This document shows positions 38,315 to 46,560 of a stretch of DNA of 64,000 nt, piece after piece. How positions within the stretch are numbered: position 1 is the stretch's first letter; each line of letters starts with the position of its first letter. The notes under the pieces were generated by a model. That model saw nothing but the letters and a program-made list of their open reading frames with translations, did no database searches and had not been told where the DNA came from. A program made the translations under genes and the position numbers. Source of the stretch: Actinomycetes bacterium (lineage in GTDB: Bacteria; Actinomycetota; Acidimicrobiia; Acidimicrobiales; RAAP-2); NCBI GenBank assembly GCA_021784205.1, contig JAJXTB010000001.1, forward strand, positions 30,589 through 94,588, given 5' to 3'.

Positions 38315-38343
38315 TCTATAGCAAAACGGGTGCGGATTGCCAG
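38315..38343 (-). promoter_or_regulatory. Promoter of the low-GC secreted protein gene
   Basis: On the minus strand CTGGCA (38338-38343) and TATAGA (38315-38320) are 17 bases apart, a good sigma-70-type promoter about 85 bases before the ATG. Confidence 0.55.
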
Positions 38344-38359
38344 GCATCCCCGCGATTGC

Positions 38360-38968
38360 TTAGCCGGCCCAGTCCTCGGTGAGCCCTCCGGCTCCATCGG
38401 GGCGAAAGACGGGAATCGCCCCGAGGGCTTGGACCATCGCCGCATCGTCACCCAGTGACGAACGCCACAGGGACGCCTCGGTCACCAGTGTTCCGATCGC
38501 GGCCACGTCGGCGTCGATCCGGCGAAGTAGCCGTAGGGCCGCCCCAGTGGACGCGCCCGTCGAGATCACGTCGTCGACGATGGCGACGCGCTTGCCCGCC
38601 ACGTCGCCGATCCTCGCGCGGTCAAACAGGAGCCGCTGATCGGCGTCGGTGGTGATCGAGCGCACCGACTCGGTCACCGCATCAGCCAGGTGGATCTTGG
38701 GCGTCTTGTGCAAGATGACGTACTGGTCGAGTCCGAGGTGCCGCGTGACCTCCACGGCCAGGGGGATGCCCATCGTCGCCACGGTGGCCACGATGTCGAC
38801 GTCGTGGGGACGCAAGAGTTCCGCCAACTCCTCGCCGGCCCGTGACATGAACCGCACGCCCATGTCGACCGTGATCAAGAGCGCCAGCGACAGGTCCTCT
38901 GACAGTGGCACCACCGGCAACGAGACCCGCTGAGAACCGATTTCTACCTCGTACGTGCGCCGTTCCAC
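38360..38968 (-). CDS. Phosphoribosyltransferase, adenine-type (Apt/Xpt-like)
   Basis: 202 residues from GTG 38966-38968. The PRPP-binding loop V-A-I-V-D-D-V-I-S-T-G-A-S-T and an upstream V-A-T-V-A-T-M-G-I-P-L-A loop resemble adenine or xanthine phosphoribosyltransferases. The segment D-Q-Y-V-I-L-H-K-T-P-K also fits. TATGCT eight bases before the GTG overlaps the divergent deaminase -10 box. An earlier in-frame ATG would overlap the deaminase start and is less likely. The base used is uncertain; the context suggests purine or pyrimidine salvage. Confidence 0.82.
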   Translation of the reverse strand: MERRTYEVEIGSQRVSLPVVPLSEDLSLALLITVDMGVRFMSRAGEELAELLRPHDVDIVATVATMGIPLAVEVTRHLGLDQYVILHKTPKIHLADAVTESVRSITTDADQRLLFDRARIGDVAGKRVAIVDDVISTGASTGAALRLLRRIDADVAAIGTLVTEASLWRSSLGDDAAMVQALGAIPVFRPDGAGGLTEDWAG

Positions 38969-38976
38969 CGTGGTCG

Positions 38977-38984
38977 AGCATACT
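38977..38984. promoter_or_regulatory. Overlapping divergent -10 boxes
   Basis: TATGCT on the minus strand (38977-38982) and CATACT on the plus strand (38979-38984) overlap by four bases and serve start codons only 22 bases apart. RNA polymerase cannot occupy both at once, so the phosphoribosyltransferase and deaminase genes should compete. Confidence 0.55.
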
Positions 38985-38990
38985 GAGCCC

Positions 38991-39461
38991 ATGACGACCG
39001 CCCCGACACCGCTCGACCACGACCTCGCCCGACGCATGCTCGATACCGCCATCGACGAGGCCGTGCGCGGTCGAGACGAGGGCGGCATCCCGATCGGCGC
39101 CGCGCTCTTCACGCGGACCGGCGAGCTCCTCGGCGCCGGGCACAATAGACGGGTCCAAGAGGACGACGCGTCGGTGCACGCCGAGACCGACGCCTTCCGG
39201 CGCGCGGGCCGTCGCCGGGGCTACCGCGACACGGTCATGGTCACGACGCTCTCGCCGTGCTGGTACTGCTCGGGACTCGTGCGTCAGTTCAACATCGGCG
39301 CCGTGGTGATCGGCGAGTCGACCAATTTCTCGGGCGGCCACGAGTGGCTCGCCGAACTCGGCGTCGAGGTGATCGTGCTCGACGATCCGACCTGCACCGA
39401 GCTGCTCGGCACCTTCATCCACGACCACGCCCAACTCTGGAACGAGGACATCGGGGAGTAG
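38991..39461 (+). CDS. Cytosine deaminase, yeast FCY1 type
   Basis: 156 residues, close to yeast Fcy1 (158). The zinc site is H63-A-E65 and P-C90-W-Y-C93, almost the same numbering as Fcy1. The C-terminus ends W-N-E-D-I-G-E, near the D-I-G-E end of the yeast enzyme, and N-F-S-G-G and V-L-D-D-P-T-C also match. It should convert cytosine to uracil and ammonia. Typical bacterial cytosine deaminase (CodA) is an unrelated amidohydrolase. CATACT lies six bases before the ATG. Uracil phosphoribosyltransferase is the convergent neighbour. Confidence 0.88.
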   Translation: MTTAPTPLDHDLARRMLDTAIDEAVRGRDEGGIPIGAALFTRTGELLGAGHNRRVQEDDASVHAETDAFRRAGRRRGYRDTVMVTTLSPCWYCSGLVRQFNIGAVVIGESTNFSGGHEWLAELGVEVIVLDDPTCTELLGTFIHDHAQLWNEDIGE

Positions 39462-40097
39462 TTAGCGAACAGGTGGTCCGAAGAGTCGGTCGCCCGCGTC
39501 GCCGAGCCCGGGCGTGATGTAGCCGGTGTCGGTGAGCTCTTCGTCGAGCGCGGCGGCCACGATCGTCACGTCGGGGTGGCGCGAGAGCACGAACTCGACG
39601 CCGGGACGCGCGGCGATCAGGCACAGCACCGTGGTATCGGTCGCGCCGCGCGAGGCCAGCATCGTGAGGACCATGTCGAGCGATCCCCCGGTGGCGAGCA
39701 TCGGATCACAGATCACCACATGCGCGCCGACCAGGGTGTCGGGTAGGCCGTCCAGGTAGACGTCGGGCAGCAGGGTCGTCTCGTTGCGACGCAGGCCGAC
39801 GAGGCAGACCCGCGTGTGGGGCAGGACCTCTTGGACCGCCGGGCTCATGCCGAGACCCGCGCGCAGGATCGGCACGATGACGTACTCGGTGTCGACCTTC
39901 ACCGAGGGCGCGCCCGTCTTTACCGGCGTGTCGACCGTGGTCGGCGTGGTGGGCGTGTCTCGAAAGGCCTCGTAGGCGACGAAGCGCGAGATCTCGCGCG
40001 CCAGGCGCAAGAAATCGGCGTTGGACGTGGCGCTGTCGCGCAGCTGGCGAACCTTGTCGGCGACGATGGGGTGATTGACGACGAGTGGCGTAGGCAC
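39462..40097 (-). CDS. upp: Uracil phosphoribosyltransferase
   Basis: 211 residues, normal for Upp, which makes UMP from uracil and PRPP. The PRPP loop is V-I-C-D-P-M-L-A-T-G-G-S and the uracil-binding end G-Y-I-T-P-G-L-G-D-A-G-D-R reads exactly as in the family. The GTG start is six bases downstream of TAATGT, pointing to a leaderless mRNA. Together with the adjacent cytosine deaminase it gives a two-step route from cytosine to UMP. Confidence 0.96.
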   Translation of the reverse strand: MPTPLVVNHPIVADKVRQLRDSATSNADFLRLAREISRFVAYEAFRDTPTTPTTVDTPVKTGAPSVKVDTEYVIVPILRAGLGMSPAVQEVLPHTRVCLVGLRRNETTLLPDVYLDGLPDTLVGAHVVICDPMLATGGSLDMVLTMLASRGATDTTVLCLIAARPGVEFVLSRHPDVTIVAAALDEELTDTGYITPGLGDAGDRLFGPPVR

Positions 40098-40176
40098 GAC
40101 GTCACATTACGTCGCGCGGCGATTGCGCGTCGGCTCCGCGGGCTGTCTGCACGATGTCGCCCGGTACGATGCCTCG

Positions 40177-42012
40177 GTGACCTTGGACGCGCGTGACTCG
40201 ATCGAAACCGATCGGGCCGACAGCGATCCGCTGGGCGGGGTCTACTCGAACTACCCCGGTCCGAGTGCGCAGATCTCGCGCGATTCGGCACTGCCGTGGT
40301 GGCGTCGGGTCCTGCCGGTAATCGCCTCGCACCGCTACACGTTCGCCCTCGCCATCAGCCTCTCGTTCATCAGCCTCGTCTTCCAGACCCTGGTGCCCCA
40401 ACTACTCAACGGCGCGATCGACCACTCCCTCGTCGCCCATTCCGCCGCCCTGTCGACCGCCGTCATCGAAGTGCTGGTCGTCGGCCTAATTGCCGGCATC
40501 ACCGGCATCGTCTCGCGCCAGTACGTCTTCAAGACCGCCTACAACGTCGAGGCCGACCTGCGCTCGCTCATCTACGAGCACCTCGCCTGGCTCTCCTTCA
40601 GTTTCTACGACCAGGTCCAGTCGGGCCAGCTGATCAGCCGGGCCAACAGCGACATCCGCAGCGTGCAGATGTACTCCACCTTCGCGCCGCTCATCGTCGT
40701 GCAGAGCTTCATCGGCGTGATCGCCTTTGGCTTCATGCTCTCGATCAACGTCGTCCTGGCGCTGATCGCGATGATCGTCATGCCGATCCTCTACTTCGTC
40801 GGGATCAAGATGCGCCGGGTCATGTTCCCGATCTCCTGGATCACTCAGGCGCGCCTCGCCGACGTGGCGACCATCGTCGACGAGAACGTCAACGGCGTGC
40901 GGGTCGTCAAGTCCTTCGCCCAGGAAGAGGCCGAGGTCAACCGGCTCGCTGACGCCGCCGAGCGCGTGGCGTGGGCCTACATCAAAGACGCCCAGCTGCG
41001 CGCCATCTGGTCCCCGTGGGTGCAGAACCTCCCCCAGCTCGGTCTCGCCCTCGTGCTCGTCTTCGGCGGCTGGATGGTCATCGACGGGCACCTCGGCATC
41101 GGCGCGATCCTCGCCTTTAACGCCTACCTGCTGATGCTCCAGGCGCCGTTCATGATGCTCGGCCAGCTCGTCATGATGGGCCAGCGCGCCAAGGCCAGCG
41201 CCGAGCGGATCTTTGAAATCCTCGACGAGAACCCCACGATCACCGAGCGGCCCGGGGCGTACGACCTGGTGGACGTCAAGGGACGCATCGAGTTCGACCA
41301 CGTCAGCTTCCACTACGGCGACGGGCCGGCGATCCTTGGCGACTTCAGCGCCGTCATCGAGCCCGGCGAGACGGTCGCCATCGTGGGGCGCACGGGATCG
41401 GGCAAGTCCACCGTCGCGCGGCTGCTCACACGGTTCTACGACGCGACCGACGGCGCCGTTCGCATCGACGGCCACGACGTCACCGACCTCACATTGCACT
41501 CGCTGCGCACGGCGGTCGGCGTCGTGATGGACGAGCCGTTCCTCTTCTCGATCTCGATCCGTGACAACATCGCCTACGGCCGGCCCAACGCGTCGATGGA
41601 CGAGGTGGTCGCCGCGGCCCAGGCGGCCAACGCGGCCGAGTTCATCGAGCGGCTGCCCCACGGCTACGACACCGTGGTGGGCGAACGGGGCTACACCCTC
41701 TCGGGCGGCCAGCGCCAGCGCATCGCCATCGCTCGGACCTTGCTCGTCAACCCGCCGGTGCTGATCCTCGACGACGCGACCAGCGCCATCGACGTGCACG
41801 TCGAGGCGGGGATCCACGAGGCGCTGGCGCACCTGCTCGAACGGCGCACCACCATCGTCATCGCCCATCGCGTCTCCACGATCGCGCTCGCCGACCGCGT
41901 ACTCGTGCTCGACGACGGGCGCGTCGTCGCCTCGGGCACCCACGACGCCCTGCTCGCGACGACCCCGCTCTACGCCCAGATCCTCGCCCAGGCCACTAGA
42001 GAGGGCGACTGA
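40177..42012 (+). CDS. ABC exporter half-transporter, degenerate-site subunit
   Basis: 611 residues: six-helix transmembrane domain (about 40-330) and nucleotide-binding domain. Walker A is G-R-T-G-S-G-K-S-T, the signature L-S-G-G-Q-R-Q-R and the H-loop I-A-H-R. Walker B reads L-I-L-D-D-A-T-S, so the catalytic Glu is Asp533. I start at the GTG 40177, six bases after TACGAT; an ATG at 40075 would overlap upp. The next gene overlaps by one base (TGATG) and complements the missing Glu, so the two form a heterodimeric exporter. Confidence 0.93.
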   Translation: MTLDARDSIETDRADSDPLGGVYSNYPGPSAQISRDSALPWWRRVLPVIASHRYTFALAISLSFISLVFQTLVPQLLNGAIDHSLVAHSAALSTAVIEVLVVGLIAGITGIVSRQYVFKTAYNVEADLRSLIYEHLAWLSFSFYDQVQSGQLISRANSDIRSVQMYSTFAPLIVVQSFIGVIAFGFMLSINVVLALIAMIVMPILYFVGIKMRRVMFPISWITQARLADVATIVDENVNGVRVVKSFAQEEAEVNRLADAAERVAWAYIKDAQLRAIWSPWVQNLPQLGLALVLVFGGWMVIDGHLGIGAILAFNAYLLMLQAPFMMLGQLVMMGQRAKASAERIFEILDENPTITERPGAYDLVDVKGRIEFDHVSFHYGDGPAILGDFSAVIEPGETVAIVGRTGSGKSTVARLLTRFYDATDGAVRIDGHDVTDLTLHSLRTAVGVVMDEPFLFSISIRDNIAYGRPNASMDEVVAAAQAANAAEFIERLPHGYDTVVGERGYTLSGGQRQRIAIARTLLVNPPVLILDDATSAIDVHVEAGIHEALAHLLERRTTIVIAHRVSTIALADRVLVLDDGRVVASGTHDALLATTPLYAQILAQATREGD

Positions 42013-43955
42013 TGGCTTGGGGAGGCGGCTTCACTGGCGGGTTCGGGGGCGGCGGTCACCGCAGCGCCACGGACAACGGCCTGCCGTTCGGGGGGATCCC
42101 GAGCGAGTTGATGGACGAGGCGACCAAGCTGCTCGCCACCGAGCCGGTTCACGAGCCCGCAGACCTCACCTTCACCCAGCGCCCTTCGGCGGCCGAACGC
42201 CAGCAGCTCAGCCTGGTGCGCCTGGTCGGGCGCTACCCGCGCTACCTCTACGGCGGCTCGATGCTCGTGATCGCGATCAGCTTGGTCCTGCAGGCCGGCC
42301 CCAAGCTCACCGAGTACGCGATCAACAATGGCATGGTCCCGGGCCACCACTCGCTGACGGTGGTCGTCGTCTGTGGCGTGGTCTACCTGGTCCTCGCGCT
42401 CGCGAGCGCCTTCCTTCAGCGTGCCCAGGTGGACGTCACGGGTCGTCTCGCCTCGCGGGTCATGCACGACCTGCGCATCCGGGTGTTCACCCACCTCCAG
42501 CGGCTGAGCCTGGGCTTTTTCACCGAGGAGAAGGCCGGCGTCCTGATGAGCCGCATGACCAGTGACATCGAAAACCTCCAGCAACTGGTCCAAGACGGCA
42601 TCAGCCAGTTCGCCGTCCAGGGATTGACGATGGTGGTCATCACGGTGATCCTGTTCGCGACCAACGTCGCCCTGGCGACCTGGACCGTGCTGCTCGTCGT
42701 GCCACTGCTCTTCGTCTTTTCCATCTGGTTCCACCAGGCGAGCGAGCGCGGCTACCTGCGCACCCGCGACCGGATCGCCAACGTGCTCGCCGACCTGTCC
42801 GAGTCGCTTTACGGCATCCGCGTCGTGACCGCGAACAACCGCCAGCGCCGCAATATCCGCAACCACCGCCACGTCGTGGGCGCCTACCGCGACGCCAACC
42901 TCTACACCGGCCGGGTGAGCAGCATCTACGGCCCGTCGACCGTGATGATCGGCATCCTCGGCCAGGGGCTCCTGCTCGCGATCGGCGGGCGGCTCGTGCT
43001 CGAGCACAAGCTCACCATCGGCGCCCTGATCGCCTTCTTCCTCTACCTCAACCGGTTCTTCTCGCCCATCCAGCTCCTCGTCCAGCAGTACAACGCGCTC
43101 CAGCAGGGCCGCTCCTCGATCACGCGCCTGCGCGAGTTGCTCGAGACGGCACCGAGCGTCGACGAGGACGAGCACGCCACGACCCTCGGCCCGGTCGAAG
43201 GGCGGATCACGTTCGAGCACGTGAGCTTCGGCTACGACCCCGACCGGCCGGTGCTGACCGACGTCAACCTGGAGATCGCCGCTGGGGAGTCGATCGCCTT
43301 CGTCGGCCCGACCGGCGCGGGCAAGTCCACGATCGCCAAGCTCGCGAACCGCTTCTATGACCCGACGTCGGGCCGGGTCCTCATCGACGGTGTCGACGTG
43401 CGCACGGTCACCCTGCACTCGCTGCGCTCCCAGGTCGGCGTCGTGCCCCAGGAGCCCTTCCTCTTCGCGGGCTCGATCCGCACCAACCTCGCCTTCGGCC
43501 GCCCCGACGCCACCGACGCCCAGATCGAGCAGGCCATCGACGTGGTGGGGCTGCGCGAGCTCGTGGACCGGCTGCCCAACGGTATCGACGCCGAGGTCCA
43601 CGAGCGCGGCCAAACGCTGTCGGCGGGCGAGCGCCAGCTGCTGGCGCTCGCGCGGGCCTTCCTCGCCGCGCCGCGGATCCTGATCCTGGACGAGGCCACC
43701 TCGTCGCTCGACCTCCAGAGCGAGACGATCGTCGAGCGGGCCCTCGACCGGATCCTCGAGGGCCGCTCCGCCATCCTCATCGCGCACCGGCTCACCACGG
43801 CCCAGCGCGCCGACCGCATCGTGGTCGTCGACCACGGAGGCGTCGTCGAGTCCGGCACCCCGAGCGAACTCCTCGCGGCCGGTGGCGCCTACGCGACGAT
43901 GTACGCCTCGTGGCTCGCCTCGGGCGGGCGCGACACCCGGCGAGAATCCGACTAG
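42012..43955 (+). CDS. ABC exporter half-transporter, catalytic-site subunit
   Basis: 647 residues. A Gly-rich N-terminal tail (W-G-G-G-F-T-G-G-F-G-G-G-G) and about 60 further residues precede the six-helix domain. Walker A is G-P-T-G-A-G-K-S-T and Walker B L-I-L-D-E-A-T-S with Glu561. The signature is altered to L-S-A-G-E-R-Q. The Asp-type Walker B of the upstream subunit plus this altered signature together build the degenerate site, as in TM287/288-type exporters; the other site is canonical. The substrate is unknown, probably a lipid or drug. The end overlaps the convergent LLM gene. Confidence 0.93.
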   Translation: MAWGGGFTGGFGGGGHRSATDNGLPFGGIPSELMDEATKLLATEPVHEPADLTFTQRPSAAERQQLSLVRLVGRYPRYLYGGSMLVIAISLVLQAGPKLTEYAINNGMVPGHHSLTVVVVCGVVYLVLALASAFLQRAQVDVTGRLASRVMHDLRIRVFTHLQRLSLGFFTEEKAGVLMSRMTSDIENLQQLVQDGISQFAVQGLTMVVITVILFATNVALATWTVLLVVPLLFVFSIWFHQASERGYLRTRDRIANVLADLSESLYGIRVVTANNRQRRNIRNHRHVVGAYRDANLYTGRVSSIYGPSTVMIGILGQGLLLAIGGRLVLEHKLTIGALIAFFLYLNRFFSPIQLLVQQYNALQQGRSSITRLRELLETAPSVDEDEHATTLGPVEGRITFEHVSFGYDPDRPVLTDVNLEIAAGESIAFVGPTGAGKSTIAKLANRFYDPTSGRVLIDGVDVRTVTLHSLRSQVGVVPQEPFLFAGSIRTNLAFGRPDATDAQIEQAIDVVGLRELVDRLPNGIDAEVHERGQTLSAGERQLLALARAFLAAPRILILDEATSSLDLQSETIVERALDRILEGRSAILIAHRLTTAQRADRIVVVDHGGVVESGTPSELLAAGGAYATMYASWLASGGRDTRRESD

Positions 43956-45001
43956 TCGACCATCGAGCGCACGGCTTCGATGAGCGACGCGGCGCTCTGA
44001 CCGGGCTGGGGCAGTGGGTGCACCTGCAGGTGGGTGACCCCCGCCTCGGCGAAGGCCGCCACCCGTTCGGCGACGTAGCTGGCCGGGCCGCAGAGCGTGG
44101 TCAACTCGAGGAACTCGGCGGGCACGGCGGCCTCGGCCTCGCGCTTCTTGCCCGCGAGGTAGAGGTCCTGGATCTCGGCCGCCTCGCGCTCAAAGCCGTA
44201 GCGCACGGCCAGCTCGTTGTAGAAGTTCTTGCCCTTGGCGCCCATGCCCCCGACGTAGAGCGCCACCATCGAGCGCTGCAGGTCGCGCAGTGCGACGATC
44301 TCCTCGCCCTCGCCGATGGCGAGCAGGCCGCCCGCGGTGATCATCAGGTCGCCCAGCGCCGGGTCGCGCTTGGCACGCCCCGCGGCGAGCGCGTCGCCCC
44401 ACACGTCGTGCGCGCGCTCGGGAATGAACAGGATCGGGATCCAGCCGTCGGCGACCTCGGCCGTGAGCGACACGTTCTTCTCGCCGAGCGACGCGATCCA
44501 CACCGGGATCGACGGGCGCAGCGGGTGGGCGATGATCTTGAGCGGCTTGCCCAGTCCCGTTCCCTGCTCGGGCGCGAGGGGCATGCGGTAGTGCTTGCCC
44601 TGGTGCTCGAGCGGCGCCTCGCGGCGCCACACGTCGCGACAGATCGAGACGATCTCGCGAGTGCGCCCGAGGGGATCGGTGTAGGGCACGCCGTGGAAGC
44701 CCTCGATGACCTGGGGACCGGAGGCCCCGAGCCCGAGGTGGAAGCGCCCGTCCGAGAGGGCGTCGATGCCCGCCGCGGTCATCGCGATCAGAGTCGGCGT
44801 GCGGGTGTAGATCGGCAGGATCGCCGCGCCGATCTCCACGCGCTCGGTCAGTGCCGCCAGGTAGCCCATCAGGGACGGGCTGTCAAAGCCGTACGCCTCG
44901 GCGACCCAGACGAGGTCGAGACCGGCCCGCTCCATGTCGGCCACGTCTCGCGCGGCCTGCTTGAACCCGCCCGCGTAACTCAGCATCGTGGAGATCTTCA
45001 C
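43952..45001 (-). CDS. LLM-class flavin/F420-dependent oxidoreductase
   Basis: 349 residues from GTG 44999-45001. The luciferase-like barrel shows E-A-Y-G-F-D-S-P, I-G-A-A-I-L-P-I-Y-T-R-T-P, L-G-L-G-A-S-G-P-Q-V-I-E-G and S-L-G-E-K-N, typical of Mer-like F420-dependent enzymes in actinobacteria. The upstream AAGGGACGG supports this GTG. A TTG 18 bases earlier sits six bases after TACGCT and could also be used on a leaderless mRNA. The substrate is not predictable. Confidence 0.88.
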   Translation of the reverse strand: MKISTMLSYAGGFKQAARDVADMERAGLDLVWVAEAYGFDSPSLMGYLAALTERVEIGAAILPIYTRTPTLIAMTAAGIDALSDGRFHLGLGASGPQVIEGFHGVPYTDPLGRTREIVSICRDVWRREAPLEHQGKHYRMPLAPEQGTGLGKPLKIIAHPLRPSIPVWIASLGEKNVSLTAEVADGWIPILFIPERAHDVWGDALAAGRAKRDPALGDLMITAGGLLAIGEGEEIVALRDLQRSMVALYVGGMGAKGKNFYNELAVRYGFEREAAEIQDLYLAGKKREAEAAVPAEFLELTTLCGPASYVAERVAAFAEAGVTHLQVHPLPQPGQSAASLIEAVRSMVD

Positions 45002-45088
45002 GGTCCGTCCCTTCGTCAAATCGTCAGCGTACCGGACCGTGACGTCGTGGCCCGGGTTGCGTGTCCTACGCTGGTAGCGAAGGCGCCA

Positions 45089-46396
45089 ATGCCCTCACCG
45101 AGACCAAAGGCTGGTGACAACGTGGTCACACGTCCCAATGAAACACCTCCGCACGAGTTCAATCCGTGGCTGCGAGTGGTGTCGCTGATCGAGGAGGCCG
45201 GGCAACTGCTCGGACTGCACGACGACATGATCGCAAGGATCGTCACACCCGAACGAATCCTGGAAGTCGCCGTGCCGGTGCGCATGGACGACGGCGAAGT
45301 ACGCATGTTCACGGGCTGGCGCATCCAGCACGACACCTCGCGCGGCCCGGGCAAGGGCGGCATCCGGTTCCACCCGAGCGTGAACGCCGACGAGATCGCC
45401 GCGCTGTCGGCTGACATGTCGATCAAGTGCGCCGTCGTGAACATCCCCTACGGCGGGGCCAAGGGCGGCGTGCGCGTCGACCCGTCGACGCTCTCGCGCG
45501 CCGAGCTCGAGCGGCTCACGCGCCGCTACGCCTTCTCGATCGCGCCGATGATCGGGCCCGACCGCGACATCCCCGCCCCCGACATCAACACCGACTTCCA
45601 GGTGATGAGTTGGATCATGGACACCGTCTCGATGCTGCGCGGACACAACACGCCCGGCGTCGTGACGGGCAAGCCGCTCTCGATCGGCGGGAGCCTCGGC
45701 CACGCCGGCGCCACCTCGCTGGGCGTGACCATCGTCACTACGGCGCTGCTGCAGCGCATGGGCCGCATGGCCAACGAGCAGCGCGTCGTCATCCAGGGCT
45801 ACGGCAAGGTCGGCGCGCCGCTCGTGAAGCTGCTGAGCGACCGCGGCATGAAGGTCGTCGGCATCGCCGACGTGCGCGGTGCGGTCCACGTGCCCGACGG
45901 GATCAACCCGACGCTCATGGCCAAGCACTTCGCCGAGGCCGGCACGGTGGTCGGCTACCCTGGCAGCGAGACAATCCCCGCTGACGAGCTCTTCTCGTTG
46001 CCGAGTGACATCGCCATCCCGGCGGCCCTCGGCGGCGTCATCACCGAGAAGGTCGCCGAGACGATGAGCGCCACGATCATGGTCGAGGCCGCCAACGGCC
46101 CCACGACCGGTGAGGGCGCGGCGATCCTCGCCGCCCGCAACGTGCCCGTGATCCCCGACGTCCTCGCGAACGCCGGTGGCGTCGTGGCGTCGTACTTCGA
46201 GTGGGCCCAGGACCTCCAGGGCTTCATGTGGGAGCCGGAGCTCTTCCAGCAGCGCCTCGAGAAGACCATGAGCGACGCCTTCAACCACATCTGGAAGCGC
46301 CACCAGGAGCTGAATGTGACACTGCGCGAGACGGCCATCGCCGTCGGCGTGGAGCGCATCGCCGAAGCGACCGAAGTCCGCGGCCTCTTCCCCTGA
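45089..46396 (+). CDS. gdhA: Glutamate dehydrogenase (Glu/Leu/Phe/Val family)
   Basis: 435 residues from ATG 45089 with GAAGG upstream; a GTG at 45122 is an alternative. The catalytic Lys is Lys125 in Y-G-G-A-K-G-G; P-G-K-G-G-I-R-F-H-P, P-D-R-D-I-P-A-P-D and the NAD fold G-Y-G-K-V-G are normal. Subunit length about 430 fits the hexameric catabolic or archaeal-type enzyme, which links glutamate and 2-oxoglutarate plus ammonia. TACGCT at 45066-45071 is a likely -10. The frame is open far upstream through the ABC gene's antisense region, which I disregard. Confidence 0.95.
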   Translation: MPSPRPKAGDNVVTRPNETPPHEFNPWLRVVSLIEEAGQLLGLHDDMIARIVTPERILEVAVPVRMDDGEVRMFTGWRIQHDTSRGPGKGGIRFHPSVNADEIAALSADMSIKCAVVNIPYGGAKGGVRVDPSTLSRAELERLTRRYAFSIAPMIGPDRDIPAPDINTDFQVMSWIMDTVSMLRGHNTPGVVTGKPLSIGGSLGHAGATSLGVTIVTTALLQRMGRMANEQRVVIQGYGKVGAPLVKLLSDRGMKVVGIADVRGAVHVPDGINPTLMAKHFAEAGTVVGYPGSETIPADELFSLPSDIAIPAALGGVITEKVAETMSATIMVEAANGPTTGEGAAILAARNVPVIPDVLANAGGVVASYFEWAQDLQGFMWEPELFQQRLEKTMSDAFNHIWKRHQELNVTLRETAIAVGVERIAEATEVRGLFP

Positions 46397-46407
46397 TCAC
46401 TACCGGT

Positions 46408-46458
46408 CGGCGAATGCCGGCGCCGCGGCGGTGCTCGCCGTGGCGCCGGCATTCGCCG
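46408..46458 (+). terminator. Terminator after glutamate dehydrogenase gene
   Basis: Perfect 17-bp inverted repeat (46408-46424 and 46442-46458), extended inward by a 5-bp stem (46426-46430 / 46436-46440), followed by TTTCT. Confidence 0.85.
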
Positions 46459-46560
46459 TTTCTGGCCGCCACCAGGGCGCCGTCGAGACGGCGATAGCGT
46501 GGCGAGGTGGCGGCGTCGTCGCCCGGTCCCCGGCGGACCGTCCGACCAACGGAGCACGAC

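Noticed and set aside
43910..45088. Open upstream extension of the glutamate dehydrogenase frame
   Set aside because: It is antisense to the LLM oxidoreductase gene and has low-complexity composition; the conserved protein begins at the ATG at 45089 or the GTG at 45122.
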